DNA of 64,000 nucleotides from Candidatus Didemnitutus sp. GTDB taxonomy: Bacteria > Verrucomicrobiota > Verrucomicrobiia > Opitutales > Opitutaceae. Each line of letters opens with the position of its first letter. The first letter of the stretch is position 1. The notes below the pieces were generated by a model. That model was not told the DNA's origin. It worked only from the letters and a program-made list of their open reading frames with translations, and did no database searches. Where the stretch lies: assembly GCA_019634575.1 (NCBI GenBank), contig JAHCAY010000004.1:164001-228000 (forward strand). Reading direction: 5' to 3'. Of the stretch, positions 43,024 to 52,004 are shown in pieces. Position numbers and translations under genes: made by a program.

Positions 43024-44199
43024 TTAGGCGCGGGCCGCGGCGGCGTTGGCGGCGGAGCGTTTGCGGATGAAACCGGCGAGGGTGATGCCGAACTGGATGC
43101 AGAGGCCGAAGCCCATCATCACGCAGGCGATGTAGGGGAGGAGCCAGCTGGGGTTGCGCACGACTTGGAGGACGGTGGTGGTGTCGTTGTTGTCGAAGCC
43201 CGCCTGATAGAACGTGTAGCCGCCGTGACGCAGCGGGTTGTTCATGAAGATGAGGACTTCACGGTCCTCCTTGCCGTCGTCGCTTTTCACACGGACGCGG
43301 CTGGAGAAATTCTTGGGGATTTCGGTGCCAGGATACTTGTCGTGGCTGAACTTCAGCAGCGTGAGCGCGAAGGGTTTGTAGGTGCGGACTTGGCGGAAGG
43401 CGATTTCCCAGGTCTTGCCGGCGTATTGGAACGTTTGCGGCTGCTGGAGCATCTGCGAGGCGAGCCAGACGCCTTGGCTGCCCTCGGGGGCGACGATCTC
43501 GATGTAGGCGCTGGGGATGTTCCGCTCGTTGGGCTTGTAGGTCATCTTTTCCGGCAGGATGACGAGGCCGGTGCCGAAGCCCTGAGTCGCGACCGGGCGC
43601 GGACCGGCGAACGGGCCGACGCGCTGGAGATTCGAGTTCGGGTAATACTCCTTCACGTCGACGCGGAAGGGGAGGTCCTTGTGCTGGATCGATTTCTTGT
43701 CCGCGACGGCACCTTCGGGAATCGCGACGACGAGGTCCGTCTTCGGGTCGCTGTGATCGATCAGCACGAGTTCGTTTTCCGAAAAGCTCTCCGAGTAGTG
43801 CTTCGTCTCGCCGGTATCGAGGCGGAGGAAACTCTCCTTCGACATCAACCCGGTGAAGAGCTCGCCGAGGAGCAGGAGAATCAGGCCGGCGTGTGCGAGC
43901 TGGATGCCCGATTTCTTCCATGTGAGGGAGAAACGGTAAATGTGCGCCGCGACGAGGTTGATGAGCAGCAGGCCGCCGATGAAGTAGCCACCCGGGAAGA
44001 CCGGGATCGAGACGTTCGAGTCCGGAATCTGCCAGAGGACGGCGAAGCTGCGGAAATATTTCGCCTGCACGGCCCAGATGCCGAGGTTGACCTGATCGAG
44101 CGTCGCGACGAACACGAGGATCATCGAGAGGATCAGCAGCCAGACGGTGAGCTGGAGCGAGCAGAAGAAATCGCGGAACGAGCGGAGCGTGGCGTTCAT
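43024..44199 (-). CDS. resB: cytochrome c biogenesis protein ResB (CcsB)
   Basis: 391 residues from the ATG at 44199, preferred over an upstream start at 44292 that overlaps the lipoprotein gene. Membrane helices: LQLTVWLLILSMILVFVATL near residue 20, YFIGGLLLINLVAAHIYRF, SGIQLAHAGLILLLLGELF, and a last one LLPYIACVMMGFGLCIQFGI. A large periplasmic domain lies between the third and last helices and ends MNNPLRHGGYTFYQAGF, which is typical of ResB. It pairs with CcsA for heme ligation. It is two bases downstream of the lipoprotein gene, so the three are co-transcribed. Confidence 0.93.
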   Translation of the reverse strand: MNATLRSFRDFFCSLQLTVWLLILSMILVFVATLDQVNLGIWAVQAKYFRSFAVLWQIPDSNVSIPVFPGGYFIGGLLLINLVAAHIYRFSLTWKKSGIQLAHAGLILLLLGELFTGLMSKESFLRLDTGETKHYSESFSENELVLIDHSDPKTDLVVAIPEGAVADKKSIQHKDLPFRVDVKEYYPNSNLQRVGPFAGPRPVATQGFGTGLVILPEKMTYKPNERNIPSAYIEIVAPEGSQGVWLASQMLQQPQTFQYAGKTWEIAFRQVRTYKPFALTLLKFSHDKYPGTEIPKNFSSRVRVKSDDGKEDREVLIFMNNPLRHGGYTFYQAGFDNNDTTTVLQVVRNPSWLLPYIACVMMGFGLCIQFGITLAGFIRKRSAANAAAARA

Positions 44200-44201
44200 G
44201 T

Positions 44202-44882
44202 TCAGCGGGCTTTGACGGTGGAAAGGAAGGTGCGGAACGCCTCGCGCTGACTCGCGACGAGTGTGTCCGGCCCGGTGAGTTTGAAGAACCACGTCTCGCG
44301 CTCGTAAGGCACGATCGCGCCGAGCAGCCGGGTCGGCGGATTGCCGGAGGGGCCGACCATCTCGACGAGGATGATTTTCAGGCCGTTGGCCTCGAAGGAC
44401 GTGATCGATTTCTCGACGTCAGTGTCGCTGAGAGGCGCGAGGCCGACCTGGCCGCGCCAGCGGTTGACGTTGGCGTGCAAGCCGCCGGTGTCGCCGGGGA
44501 ACGCGGTGATCGAAAGGTCGCCGACCGCGCCGCCTTCACCGGGCACGGTGTAGCTGCCCTTGCGGATCGAGCCGGGCGCGCGCTCCTGCCAGTTGGCCGG
44601 CGCGGTCCAGACGAGGGCGTTGTTCTTGCTCACCGCGTCGGTGGGCAGGCCGGCGGCCGCCATGCCACCCATCGCACCGCCGGCCGGCGCATTGGCCGCG
44701 GCGCCGCCGATGGGCGGATGGCCGTCAGGCAACTCGGGCTTGGCGCCCGCCATTTTGGGTCGCTCGGGCGGCGGAGCGGAGTCGCGCGGAGCGCGATAGG
44801 AAACGACTTCCTTGTCGCGGCAACCGGCGAGAAGGAGTGCGGCAGCAACCAGCGTTTGCGTGGAGAAACGGCGGAATGACAT
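44202..44882 (-). CDS. lipoprotein of unknown function in the cytochrome c maturation operon
   Basis: 226 residues with a lipoprotein signal (lipobox LLAGC, Cys21). A Pro/Gly/Ala-rich linker (~30-85) precedes a globular part beginning LVWTAPANWQER. ITAFPGDTGGLHANVNRWRGQVGL and the ending YERETWFFKLTGPDTLVASQREAFRTFL match proteins often placed just upstream of resB-ccsA in this group of bacteria. Function not known. First gene of the lipoprotein-resB-ccsA operon; its 139-base divergent gap with pxpB holds both promoters and an AT-rich stretch (44950-45015). Confidence 0.75.
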   Translation of the reverse strand: MSFRRFSTQTLVAAALLLAGCRDKEVVSYRAPRDSAPPPERPKMAGAKPELPDGHPPIGGAAANAPAGGAMGGMAAAGLPTDAVSKNNALVWTAPANWQERAPGSIRKGSYTVPGEGGAVGDLSITAFPGDTGGLHANVNRWRGQVGLAPLSDTDVEKSITSFEANGLKIILVEMVGPSGNPPTRLLGAIVPYERETWFFKLTGPDTLVASQREAFRTFLSTVKAR

Positions 44883-45021
44883 CGTGGAGGAGTAGCACCG
44901 TAAACGCGGTTTGGCGCAACACCAAGCCCGCTCGAACGGATACGCGGATTAGTAATTGGCAAAATCTGCACAAAACAGAATTTTACTGCGCGAGTTCGGC
45001 CGAGAAGATTAGAAATTTCTC

Positions 45022-45726
45022 ATGCGAATCACTCCGGTGGGCGACAGCGCCCTGCGCATCGAGTTGGGCGAGCGGATCGACGAGGCGACGTCGCAGCGCG
45101 TGCACGCCGCGTGCGCGGCGCTCGACGCGGCGGCGATCCCCGGTCTCACCGAACTCGTGCCGGCCTACACGACGGTGACGGCGCACTACGACGTGCCGGC
45201 GGCTGTCGCGGCCGGTGCGCCGGTCGACGATATTGCGGGCTGGCTCAGTGCACGCGCGGAGTTGGCGCTCGGAAAACTCTCGGGCAAATCCGCGCGCAAA
45301 GCCGCGAACGTCGAGATCCCGGTCTGCTTCGGTGGCGAATTCGGGCCCGACCTCGCGCGGGTCGCTGCGCACGCGAAGCTCTCGCCCGAGGAAGTGGTGA
45401 AGCGGCATGCGGCTGCGCACTACACGGTCGCGCTGGTTGGTTTTTCGCCGGGATTTCCGTATCTGATCGGCTTGCCGCCGGTGCTGGCGACGCCGCGGCT
45501 CGCGCAGCCGCGTGCGCAGGTGCCGGCTGGCTCGGTCGGCATCGCCGGCGGGCAGACGGGCGTCTATCCGCTCGCGACGCCGGGCGGCTGGAATCTCATC
45601 GGGCGCACGCCGCTGCGGCTGTTTCGCCCCGAACAAAATCCGCCCGTGTTGCTGCAACCCGGCGATCGCGTGAGATTCCGCGCCATCACGCGCGAGGAAT
45701 TTGCGCGGCAGGAGGCGGCGCGATGA
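45022..45726 (+). CDS. pxpB: 5-oxoprolinase subunit PxpB (KipI family)
   Basis: 234 residues. With PxpA and PxpC it hydrolyses 5-oxoproline (pyroglutamate) to glutamate using ATP. Motifs: MRITPVGDSALRIELG start, VCFGGEFGPDLARVA, HYTVALVGFSPGFPYLIGL and AGSVGIAGGQTGVYPLATPGGW, all typical. In Bacillus a homologue (KipI) inhibits the sporulation kinase, but the presence of all three Pxp genes here points to the enzyme. The stop overlaps pxpC by ATGA. Confidence 0.95.
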   Translation: MRITPVGDSALRIELGERIDEATSQRVHAACAALDAAAIPGLTELVPAYTTVTAHYDVPAAVAAGAPVDDIAGWLSARAELALGKLSGKSARKAANVEIPVCFGGEFGPDLARVAAHAKLSPEEVVKRHAAAHYTVALVGFSPGFPYLIGLPPVLATPRLAQPRAQVPAGSVGIAGGQTGVYPLATPGGWNLIGRTPLRLFRPEQNPPVLLQPGDRVRFRAITREEFARQEAAR

Positions 45727-46700
45727 TCTCCGTCGTCAAACCGGGTCTGCTCACGACGGTCCAGGATCTCGGCCGTTTCGGTTACCAGAAGTTCGGCGTG
45801 GTCGTGGGCGGCGCGTTGGACCGCTTCGCGGCGCGGGTCATGAATTCCCTCGTGGGCAACGATGAGGAGGCGGCGCTGCTCGAGTTCGCGCAACTCGGGC
45901 CGGAGTTGCGCTTCGAGGCCGATGCGTTGATCGCGTGGACGGGCGCTGACTTCGGTGCGCGGATCGGCGGCGAGCTGCTATCGGCGGATCGGGCGGTGCG
46001 AGTGCGCGCGGGCGAAACGGTGGCATTCGGGGCGGCGCGCGTGGGCGTTCGCGGCTGGCTCGCGGTCGCCGGTGGTATCGAAGTGCCGCTCGTGCTCGGA
46101 TCGCGGACGACTTACCGGCGCGGCGGTTTCGGTGGCTTCGAGGGCCGGCCGCTGCGCGCGGGCGACGGGTTGCGTTGCGGCGATGCCTCGGAGTGGGCGC
46201 GCAGATATTTGGGCAAGGCACCGCGGATTTCCACCTGGTCAGTCCGGCCGCCGACGCTCGGCAAGCCACCGCTGGCCGGCGCGGTGCGCGCGATGCGCGG
46301 GCCGGAGTGGGATTGGTTCGCGGTGGAGGCGCAGCGGTTGTTTTTCGCGAACGAATGGACGGCGACGAAGGACGCCGACCGTATGGGCGTGCGACTGGCC
46401 GGGCCGGAGCTGCCGCAGCGCGCGTCGCGTGAAATGGTTTCGGAGGGCGTGGCCGACGGCGTCGTGCAGGTGCCCGCGGGCGGCGCGCCGATCGTGCTGT
46501 TGCCGAGCCGGCAGACGGTGGGCGGCTATCCGCGCATCGCGGTCGTCGCGACGGTGGATTTGGGCCGTTTGGCTCAGCTCGCGCCGGGACGGACGGTTCG
46601 TTTTGAGGAAATCAGCGTCGCGGAGGCGCACGGTCTTTACTTGGCGCGGGAACGTGACCTGAATCGCGTCCGCACCGGGCTGGCCCGGCTCGCGCTTTGA
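45723..46700 (+). CDS. pxpC: 5-oxoprolinase subunit PxpC (biotin-dependent carboxyltransferase-like)
   Basis: 325 residues from the ATG at 45723 (ATGA overlap with pxpB). Start SVVKPGLLTTVQDLGRFGYQ, then GVVVGGALDRFAARVMNSLV, AVAGGIEVPLVLGSRTTY, ATKDADRMGVRLAGP and LPSRQTVGGYPRIAVV are the signature blocks of the family. It forms the catalytic complex with PxpB. Length is normal. Confidence 0.95.
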   Translation: MISVVKPGLLTTVQDLGRFGYQKFGVVVGGALDRFAARVMNSLVGNDEEAALLEFAQLGPELRFEADALIAWTGADFGARIGGELLSADRAVRVRAGETVAFGAARVGVRGWLAVAGGIEVPLVLGSRTTYRRGGFGGFEGRPLRAGDGLRCGDASEWARRYLGKAPRISTWSVRPPTLGKPPLAGAVRAMRGPEWDWFAVEAQRLFFANEWTATKDADRMGVRLAGPELPQRASREMVSEGVADGVVQVPAGGAPIVLLPSRQTVGGYPRIAVVATVDLGRLAQLAPGRTVRFEEISVAEAHGLYLARERDLNRVRTGLARLAL

Positions 46701-46707
46701 ATCCCGC

Positions 46708-47463
46708 ATGCGCATCGACCTGAACTGCGACCTCGGCGAAGGGGCCGGCCAAGACGCCGCGCTGATGCCGCTGATCACGTCGGCCAACATCGCGTGCGGC
46801 GCGCACGCGGGCGACGAGGCGACGATGCGCGCGACCATCGAACTGGCGGTGCGGCACGGCGTCGCGATCGGGGCGCATCCGGGCTTCGCGGACCGAGAAT
46901 ATTTTGGGCGACGCGAGTTGCCGGTGACGCCGGAGGAGGTTTTTCAGTTGGTCCTCGCGCAGGTGCGCGCGTTGCAGCGCATCGCGGCGGGGGCGGGCGC
47001 GCGAGTGCGGCACGTGAAGTTGCACGGCGCGCTCTACAATCTGGCGGCGCGTGACGCGGCGATCGCGGAGGCGGCAGCTTACGCGGTGCGCGATGCGGGG
47101 CCGGAACTGATCTGGTTCGCGCTGGCCGGCAGCGCGCACGTGAGCGCGGGACGCGAATGCGGGCTCGCGGTGGCGAGCGAGGTGTTCGCCGACCGCACGT
47201 ATCAGGCGGACGGCTCGCTCACGTCGCGATCGCGCGCGGATGCGTTGATCACCGACGAGGATGTCGCGGTCGCGCAGGTGTTGCGGATGGTCCGCGAGGG
47301 CAAGGTCTGCGCGACGAGCGGAGCCGATGTGGTGATCACGGCCGACACGGTTTGCCTGCACGGCGACGGCGCGCACGCGGTGGCGTTTGCGCGACGGCTG
47401 CGGGCGCAACTCGGAGTGGCGGGGGTGATCGTGCAGCCGATTGACCACGGATTCCGCGGATAG
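46708..47463 (+). CDS. pxpA: 5-oxoprolinase subunit PxpA (LamB/YcsF family)
   Basis: 251 residues. RIDLNCDLGEGAGQD start, SANIACGAHAGDEATMRATI, IGAHPGFADREYFGRR, VRHVKLHGALYNLAARD and VFADRTYQADGSLTSRSR are diagnostic of the YcsF/LamB fold. It starts 7 bases after pxpC. Together the three genes make a complete 5-oxoprolinase. The 182-base gap that follows contains a fragment of the ACCACGGATT repeat and a REP-like pair. Confidence 0.96.
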   Translation: MRIDLNCDLGEGAGQDAALMPLITSANIACGAHAGDEATMRATIELAVRHGVAIGAHPGFADREYFGRRELPVTPEEVFQLVLAQVRALQRIAAGAGARVRHVKLHGALYNLAARDAAIAEAAAYAVRDAGPELIWFALAGSAHVSAGRECGLAVASEVFADRTYQADGSLTSRSRADALITDEDVAVAQVLRMVREGKVCATSGADVVITADTVCLHGDGAHAVAFARRLRAQLGVAGVIVQPIDHGFRG

Positions 47464-47500
47464 AATCGGATGAAAACGGATCAAACCAACGGAGCGTGTG

Positions 47501-47560
47501 GTGGGAGCGAGCTTGCGCGCGACGACTGGCGACCGAGTCGCGAGCAAGCTCGCTCCCACA
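47501..47560. repeat. REP-like inverted pair (GTGGGAGCGAGCTTG family), copy 1
   Basis: Left unit GTGGGAGCGAGCTTGCGCGC (47501-47520) and right unit GCGAGCAAGCTCGCTCCCAC (47540-47559) face each other over a short spacer. Related pairs are at 50228-50289 and 52005-52074, and a variant lies in the MITE-like element at 36859-36986. Confidence 0.8.
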
Positions 47561-47645
47561 ATTTCTTCCCGGCACTCAGAATGAGAAAGCGTCGGTTCGG
47601 GGGCGGCACTCGCGTGGATTCGCGTGATGCGCTGGAGGTTTCCGG

Positions 47646-48395
47646 ATGATCAAACTCGTCGGCATCCTCGTCGTCGCGGTCGGCTTCGCGCTGCGGTTCA
47701 ACACGCTGCTCGTCGTGATGGCGGCGGGGATCGTCACGGGACTCGTGGCGGGGATGTCGTTTCACGAGATCATGGAGCAGTTCGGAAGGTTTTTCGTCGA
47801 TAACCGCTACATGACGCTGCCGGTCGTGCTGATCGTGCCGGTGGTCGGGCTGCTCGAGCGCTATGGATTGCAGGAGCGGGCGGAGACGCTGATTCGGCGT
47901 GCGCGGGCGGCGACGGCGGGGCGCGTGATCCTGCTCTACACGGCGGTGCGGCAGGTCTCGATCGCGCTGGGCGTGAACATCGGCGGGCACCCGCAGATGG
48001 TGCGGCCGCTGGTCGCTCCGATGGCCGAGGCTGCGGCCCGACAGCAGGCGGGCGCGCTTCGGACGGAAGGCGCGGCGCACGCGGGGCACGACGAGTTGCC
48101 GGAGAAGACGAAGGAGGCGATCCGCGCGCATGCGTCGGCGGGCGAGAACATCGGCAATTTCTTCGGCGAGGATGTCTTCATCGCGGTCGGTGCGATTCTG
48201 CTGATGAAGGGATTTTTCGACGGTTTGAAGATCGAGGTCAGCGTGTGGGCGATGGCGCTGTGGGGCATCCCGACGGCGCTGGTGGCGTTCGCCGCGATGT
48301 GGTGGCGCACGCGGGTGCTCGACCGGCGGGTGGCGCGCGAGGTGGCGGAGCAGGCCGCCGTGCAGCGGAACGAGGCGAAGGAGGACGCGCGATGA
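47646..48395 (+). CDS. DUF969 membrane protein, probable half of a 5-oxoproline transporter
   Basis: 249 residues. Hydrophobic helices: IKLVGILVVAVGFALRFN, TLLVVMAAGIVTGLVAGM, VVLIVPVVGLLERYGLQ, AVRQVSIALGVNIGGHP, VSVWAMALWGIPTALVAFAA. GRVILLYTAVRQVSIALGVNIGG is characteristic of DUF969. These proteins always neighbour DUF979 and often pcp, as here. The inserted soluble loop (HAGHDELPEKTKEAIRAHA) is typical. Transport of 5-oxoproline is inferred from gene context, not from homology to a studied carrier. Confidence 0.85.
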   Translation: MIKLVGILVVAVGFALRFNTLLVVMAAGIVTGLVAGMSFHEIMEQFGRFFVDNRYMTLPVVLIVPVVGLLERYGLQERAETLIRRARAATAGRVILLYTAVRQVSIALGVNIGGHPQMVRPLVAPMAEAAARQQAGALRTEGAAHAGHDELPEKTKEAIRAHASAGENIGNFFGEDVFIAVGAILLMKGFFDGLKIEVSVWAMALWGIPTALVAFAAMWWRTRVLDRRVAREVAEQAAVQRNEAKEDAR

Positions 48396-49357
48396 ACAGC
48401 GTGTTTTCGGTCGAGTTGTTCTACGTGATTGCGGGCGCGGTGTTCGCGAGCGTCGCGTGGCGCGCGCTGCGCAATCCGCGGCAGCCGCGGCGGTGGGGCT
48501 CGGTGATTTTCTGGCTGTTGCTGGCCGTCATTTATCTCTTTGGCAAAGCGCTGCCGCCGGCGGCGGTCGGCTACGGCGTGCTCGCGATGGTGGCGCTGGC
48601 GGCGTTGCGGCAGGTGGAGAAACCGGCGAGCGAGGGCGCGTCGCGCGAGGAGCGGGCGGTGCAGGCGGAGCGGCTGGGCGAGGCGCTTTTTGCGCCGGCG
48701 TTGTTGATTCCGGTCACGGCGGTCGTGGGCGCGTTGCTGCTCTCCCGGATTCATTTCGGCGAGGTGTGGCTGCTCGACAAGAAGCAGGCCACGCTGGCGG
48801 CGCTGGGAATCGGCGGGCTGATCGCGCTCGGCGCAGGTTTGCGCATCACGGGCGCGAAACCGGCGGTGCCGGTCGCGGAGGGGAGCCGGTTGCTGCAGGC
48901 GATCGGCTGGGCGCTGGTGTTGCCGCAGATGTTGGCGGCGCTCGGCGGGATTTTTGCGCAGGCGGGAGTGGGACAGGTCGTGGCGGAGCTGGTCGCGAGC
49001 GCGCTGCCGACGCAGTATCCGTTCGTGGCGGTGGCGGCGTATTGCGTGGGTATGGCGCTGTTCACGATGTGCATGGGTAACGCGTTCGCGGCGTTTCCGG
49101 TGATCACGCTGGGCATCGGGTTGCCGCTGATCGTGCAACAGCATCACGGCAACGTCGCGATCATGGCGGGCATCGGGATGCTTTCGGGCTATTGCGGGAC
49201 GCTGATGACGCCGATGGCGGCGAACTTCAACATCGTGCCCGCCATGCTGCTCGAGTTGCGCGACAAGAACGCCGTCATCCGCGCGCAGGTGCCGCTGGCG
49301 CTGACGATTCTCGCGGCGAACATCGCGATCATGTATCTGTGCGTCTTTCGCTTTTGA
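48392..49357 (+). CDS. DUF979 membrane protein, partner of DUF969
   Basis: 321 residues from the ATG at 48392, overlapping the DUF969 stop by ATGA. Eight or so helices; YVIAGAVFASVAWRALRNP near the start, AYCVGMALFTMCMGNAFAAF and GNVAIMAGIGMLSGYCGTLMTPMAANFN are strongly conserved family blocks. The Met/Asn/Ala-rich GNAFAAFPVI motif could line a substrate path. Overlap with DUF969 suggests a heteromeric carrier. It ends the pxp-transporter run before pcp. Confidence 0.86.
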   Translation: MNSVFSVELFYVIAGAVFASVAWRALRNPRQPRRWGSVIFWLLLAVIYLFGKALPPAAVGYGVLAMVALAALRQVEKPASEGASREERAVQAERLGEALFAPALLIPVTAVVGALLLSRIHFGEVWLLDKKQATLAALGIGGLIALGAGLRITGAKPAVPVAEGSRLLQAIGWALVLPQMLAALGGIFAQAGVGQVVAELVASALPTQYPFVAVAAYCVGMALFTMCMGNAFAAFPVITLGIGLPLIVQQHHGNVAIMAGIGMLSGYCGTLMTPMAANFNIVPAMLLELRDKNAVIRAQVPLALTILAANIAIMYLCVFRF

Positions 49358-49371
49358 GACGCGAAACGGCA

Positions 49372-49515
49372 GGAACCACAGATGGACACAAATTCACACA
49401 GATGGGCGTGAGGGATGACCGCGTGGCCTTGCATCAAGCTGCAGAGAACCGATGGCGGCAGGGAAATTTCTGAGTTCGTATCCGTGTCCATCTGTGTTCA
49501 TTTGTGGTTGGTTCC
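49372..49515. repeat. large inverted repeat with CACAGATGGACACA arms
   Basis: Left arm 49372-49404 (GGAACCACAGATGGACACAA and on) and right arm 49482-49515 (ending TGTTCATTTGTGGTTGGTTCC-like) are imperfect inverted copies around ~77 bases. A sister element with CGAATGG in place of CAGATGG is at 54613-54707. Non-coding; it fills the DUF979-pcp gap. Confidence 0.7.
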
Positions 49516-49530
49516 TCTTCGATTACCCCA

Positions 49531-50169
49531 ATGCGAAATATCCTGCTGACTGGTTTTGAACCGTTCGACGGCCAAGCACTCAACCCCTCGGAGGAGATCG
49601 CGCGCGAGATCAACGAGGCGAAGATTGCGCGTCACCGGATCGTCGGCGCGCTGCTGCCGTGCGTGTTCGGTTCCGCGATCAAGGAGCTGAAACACCAGAT
49701 CAAGCTGCACGATCCGGACATCGTGATCTGCCTCGGTCAGGCTGGCGGACGCGCCGAGATCACGCCGGAGCGCGTGGCGATCAACATCGACGACGCGCGC
49801 ATTCCCGACAACGCCGGGCAGCAGCCGATCGACAAGCCGATCGTGAAGGAGGGACCGGCGGCGTATTTCTCCACGCTGCCGATCAAGGCGATCGTGCAGG
49901 AACTGCGGAAACACGACATCCCGGCGGCGGTCTCGCAGAGCGCGGGGACGTTCGTCTGCAATCACGTTTTCTACGGGCTCATGCACGAGCTCTCGATGCA
50001 TCGCGCGGATGTGCGCGGCGGGTTCATCCATGTGCCGTTCGTGCCGGAGCAGACGACGGATCAACCGAGTTTGCCGTTCGAGAAGATGACAGAGGCGGTG
50101 CGCCTCGCGATCGCGGCGTGTGTTGATTATCGCCGCGACATCAAGAGCGTGGGCGGGCAGGTGAGCTGA
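49531..50169 (+). CDS. pcp: pyrrolidone-carboxylate peptidase (pyroglutamyl peptidase I)
   Basis: 212 residues. It removes N-terminal pyroglutamate from peptides, releasing 5-oxoproline, the substrate of the upstream PxpABC. Catalytic triad motifs: CLGQAGGRAEITPERVAINI (Glu), QSAGTFVCNHVFYGLMH (Cys in VCNH), and GFIHVPFVPEQ (His). Start MRNILLTGFEPFDG is canonical. Length normal. An inverted repeat lies in the 173-base gap before it, so it may have its own promoter. Confidence 0.97.
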   Translation: MRNILLTGFEPFDGQALNPSEEIAREINEAKIARHRIVGALLPCVFGSAIKELKHQIKLHDPDIVICLGQAGGRAEITPERVAINIDDARIPDNAGQQPIDKPIVKEGPAAYFSTLPIKAIVQELRKHDIPAAVSQSAGTFVCNHVFYGLMHELSMHRADVRGGFIHVPFVPEQTTDQPSLPFEKMTEAVRLAIAACVDYRRDIKSVGGQVS

Positions 50170-50227
50170 GCGCGGAGGACCGAGAACTGACTTTCGGAGA
50201 CCGGGCCTCGTTCCGGGGGATGGTCTT

Positions 50228-50289
50228 TGTGGGAGCGAGCTTGCTCGCGACGAATCGTGTGCCTAGTCGCGAGCAAGCTCGCTCCCACA
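50228..50289. repeat. REP-like inverted pair, copy 2
   Basis: TGTGGGAGCGAGCTTGCTCG at 50228 and the exact inverse CGAGCAAGCTCGCTCCCACA ending 50289, over a ~14-base spacer. It sits between the convergent ends of pcp and the SpoIIE-domain gene. Confidence 0.85.
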
Positions 50290-50310
50290 AGTGAACGCCT
50301 GATTAGCGAA

Positions 50311-51909
50311 CTATGGTTTTCCCGTGACTTCCATCGCGACGATGCACACGTCGTCGGCGAGGGCGCCGGTGCCGCCGGTGTAGTCGCGCACGGTGCGGAG
50401 CAGCTGGGTGCAGATGCTGTCGAATTTCGCCGACGCGCATTGCCCGAGCAGGAAACAGAGGCGGTCTTCGCCGAAGAACGAACCGCTGGGATTCGTCGCC
50501 TCGATCAATCCGTCCGTGAATGCGAAGAGCCGGTCGCCCGGGCCGAAGGCGATGCGGCCGGAGGTGTAGGAGAATTGAGAAATGAGTCCGGCGGCGGGCT
50601 CGGGATCGGGGAGGGCGAGGCGGTCGATTTCGTTGCTGCGGCGGATGACGATCGGCGGCGGATGGCCGGCGTTGGCGTAGTGCAGTGTGTGCGTCTCGAG
50701 GTCGACCAGCGCGAAGAACGCCGAGGCGAACATGGCCTGACCGGACTGCTCGGCGATGGGGCAGAGCGCGGCGTTGATCTCGCTCATGACGTGCGCGGGG
50801 TCGGCGGCGCGCGGACCCATTTCCTGGAACACGCCGCGGATCATCGCGGTGAGGAGGCCGGCGCGCACGCCGTGGCCCATGACGTCGCAGATCAGCAGGC
50901 CGCAGCGCGTGTCGGAGAGTTGGAGGAGATCGAAGAAATCGCCGCCGAGTGTCGTGGCTGGGACGTAGCAGTGGGCAAAGCGGAGCGCGCTCGAGTCCGG
51001 CGCGGCGCCGCGCGGAAAAACCGGGTAGGGCCGCGAGAGGAGGATTTCCTGGAGCTGACGCGCCATGAGGACGTCGGCTTCCATTTCCTCGGTGCGGTGC
51101 GCGAGTTCCTGCTCGGCGAGTTTGCGCTTCGTGATGTCGTGGCTGATGCCCACGAGTCCGGCGATCTGGCCGCGGAGGTCGCGCAGCGGGACCTTGGTGG
51201 TGAGCGACCAGCGGACGGTGCCGTCGTCGAGCGTGGCCGATTTCTCGTTGCTGAGGATCGGCTCGCCCGTGGCCATGACTTCGCGGTCGTCGGCCATGGC
51301 GATCTCGGCGCGTTCGCCGGGGAGAACTTCGCGGAGCGTGTGGCCGAGGACCTGTTCCTGGGATTTGTGGCCGAGGCTGGCGAGGTGGGCGCGGTTGTTG
51401 AGCAGGTAGCGCGAATCGAGATCCTTGACGTAGATGCGCGCGGGCAGGTGGTCGATGATGGTGCGGAGAAGGTTGCGCTCCTCGGTGAGTTTTTCCTCGG
51501 CGATCTTCGTCTCGGTGATGTCGCGCGTCATGCCGAAGGTGCCGATGATGCGGCTGGAGGCGTCGCGCCAGGGGAGCTTGGTGGTGGAGACCCAGCCGGT
51601 CTTACCGTCGCGGAGCGTGATGTGTTCCTCCTTGCCGACGATCGCGTGGCCCGTGCGGATGATCTCGAGCTCGTCGGCGCGGGCTTTCTCAGCGTGCTCG
51701 CGGGTGAAGTAGTCGAAGTCGGATTTGCCGACGCACTCGTCGGGCGAGGCGGCGCCGAGGAGCTGGGATTGGGCGAGGTTGTTGCGAACGAAGCGACTTT
51801 CGAGGTCCTTGAAATAGATGCGGTCCGGCGTCGCATCCATCAGCATGCGCACGATCGAAGAATCGAGGGATTCGATGTTCGCGGGAGCAGGGATGACGGC
51901 GTCGCTCAT
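50311..51909 (-). CDS. PAS-PAS-SpoIIE protein phosphatase (signal transduction)
   Basis: 532 residues from the ATG at 51909. Two PAS/PAC units: the first at ~20-145 (PDRIYFKDLESRFVRNN ... IGTFGMTRDITE), the second at ~150-275 (PARIYVKDLDSRYLLNN ... AGLVGISHDITKRKLAEQ), nearly tandem duplicates. A coiled helix then leads to a PP2C-like SpoIIE domain from ~300 with metal-binding residues in PATTLGGDFFDLLQL, LLICDVMGHGVRAGL, DRLFAFTDGLIEA and ADDVCIVAM. Such proteins dephosphorylate anti-sigma antagonists after PAS sensing. No membrane helix, so it is cytoplasmic. No anti-sigma partner genes are adjacent. Confidence 0.92.
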   Translation of the reverse strand: MSDAVIPAPANIESLDSSIVRMLMDATPDRIYFKDLESRFVRNNLAQSQLLGAASPDECVGKSDFDYFTREHAEKARADELEIIRTGHAIVGKEEHITLRDGKTGWVSTTKLPWRDASSRIIGTFGMTRDITETKIAEEKLTEERNLLRTIIDHLPARIYVKDLDSRYLLNNRAHLASLGHKSQEQVLGHTLREVLPGERAEIAMADDREVMATGEPILSNEKSATLDDGTVRWSLTTKVPLRDLRGQIAGLVGISHDITKRKLAEQELAHRTEEMEADVLMARQLQEILLSRPYPVFPRGAAPDSSALRFAHCYVPATTLGGDFFDLLQLSDTRCGLLICDVMGHGVRAGLLTAMIRGVFQEMGPRAADPAHVMSEINAALCPIAEQSGQAMFASAFFALVDLETHTLHYANAGHPPPIVIRRSNEIDRLALPDPEPAAGLISQFSYTSGRIAFGPGDRLFAFTDGLIEATNPSGSFFGEDRLCFLLGQCASAKFDSICTQLLRTVRDYTGGTGALADDVCIVAMEVTGKP

Positions 51910-52004
51910 GGGGCTGACAACTTGGCCGGCACGTGCGCGTGGCGCAACAGGAGAGAAAGCGGGAGTCGGGAAGACACGCGCCGAGCAAACCATGCGACGC
52001 TGGC

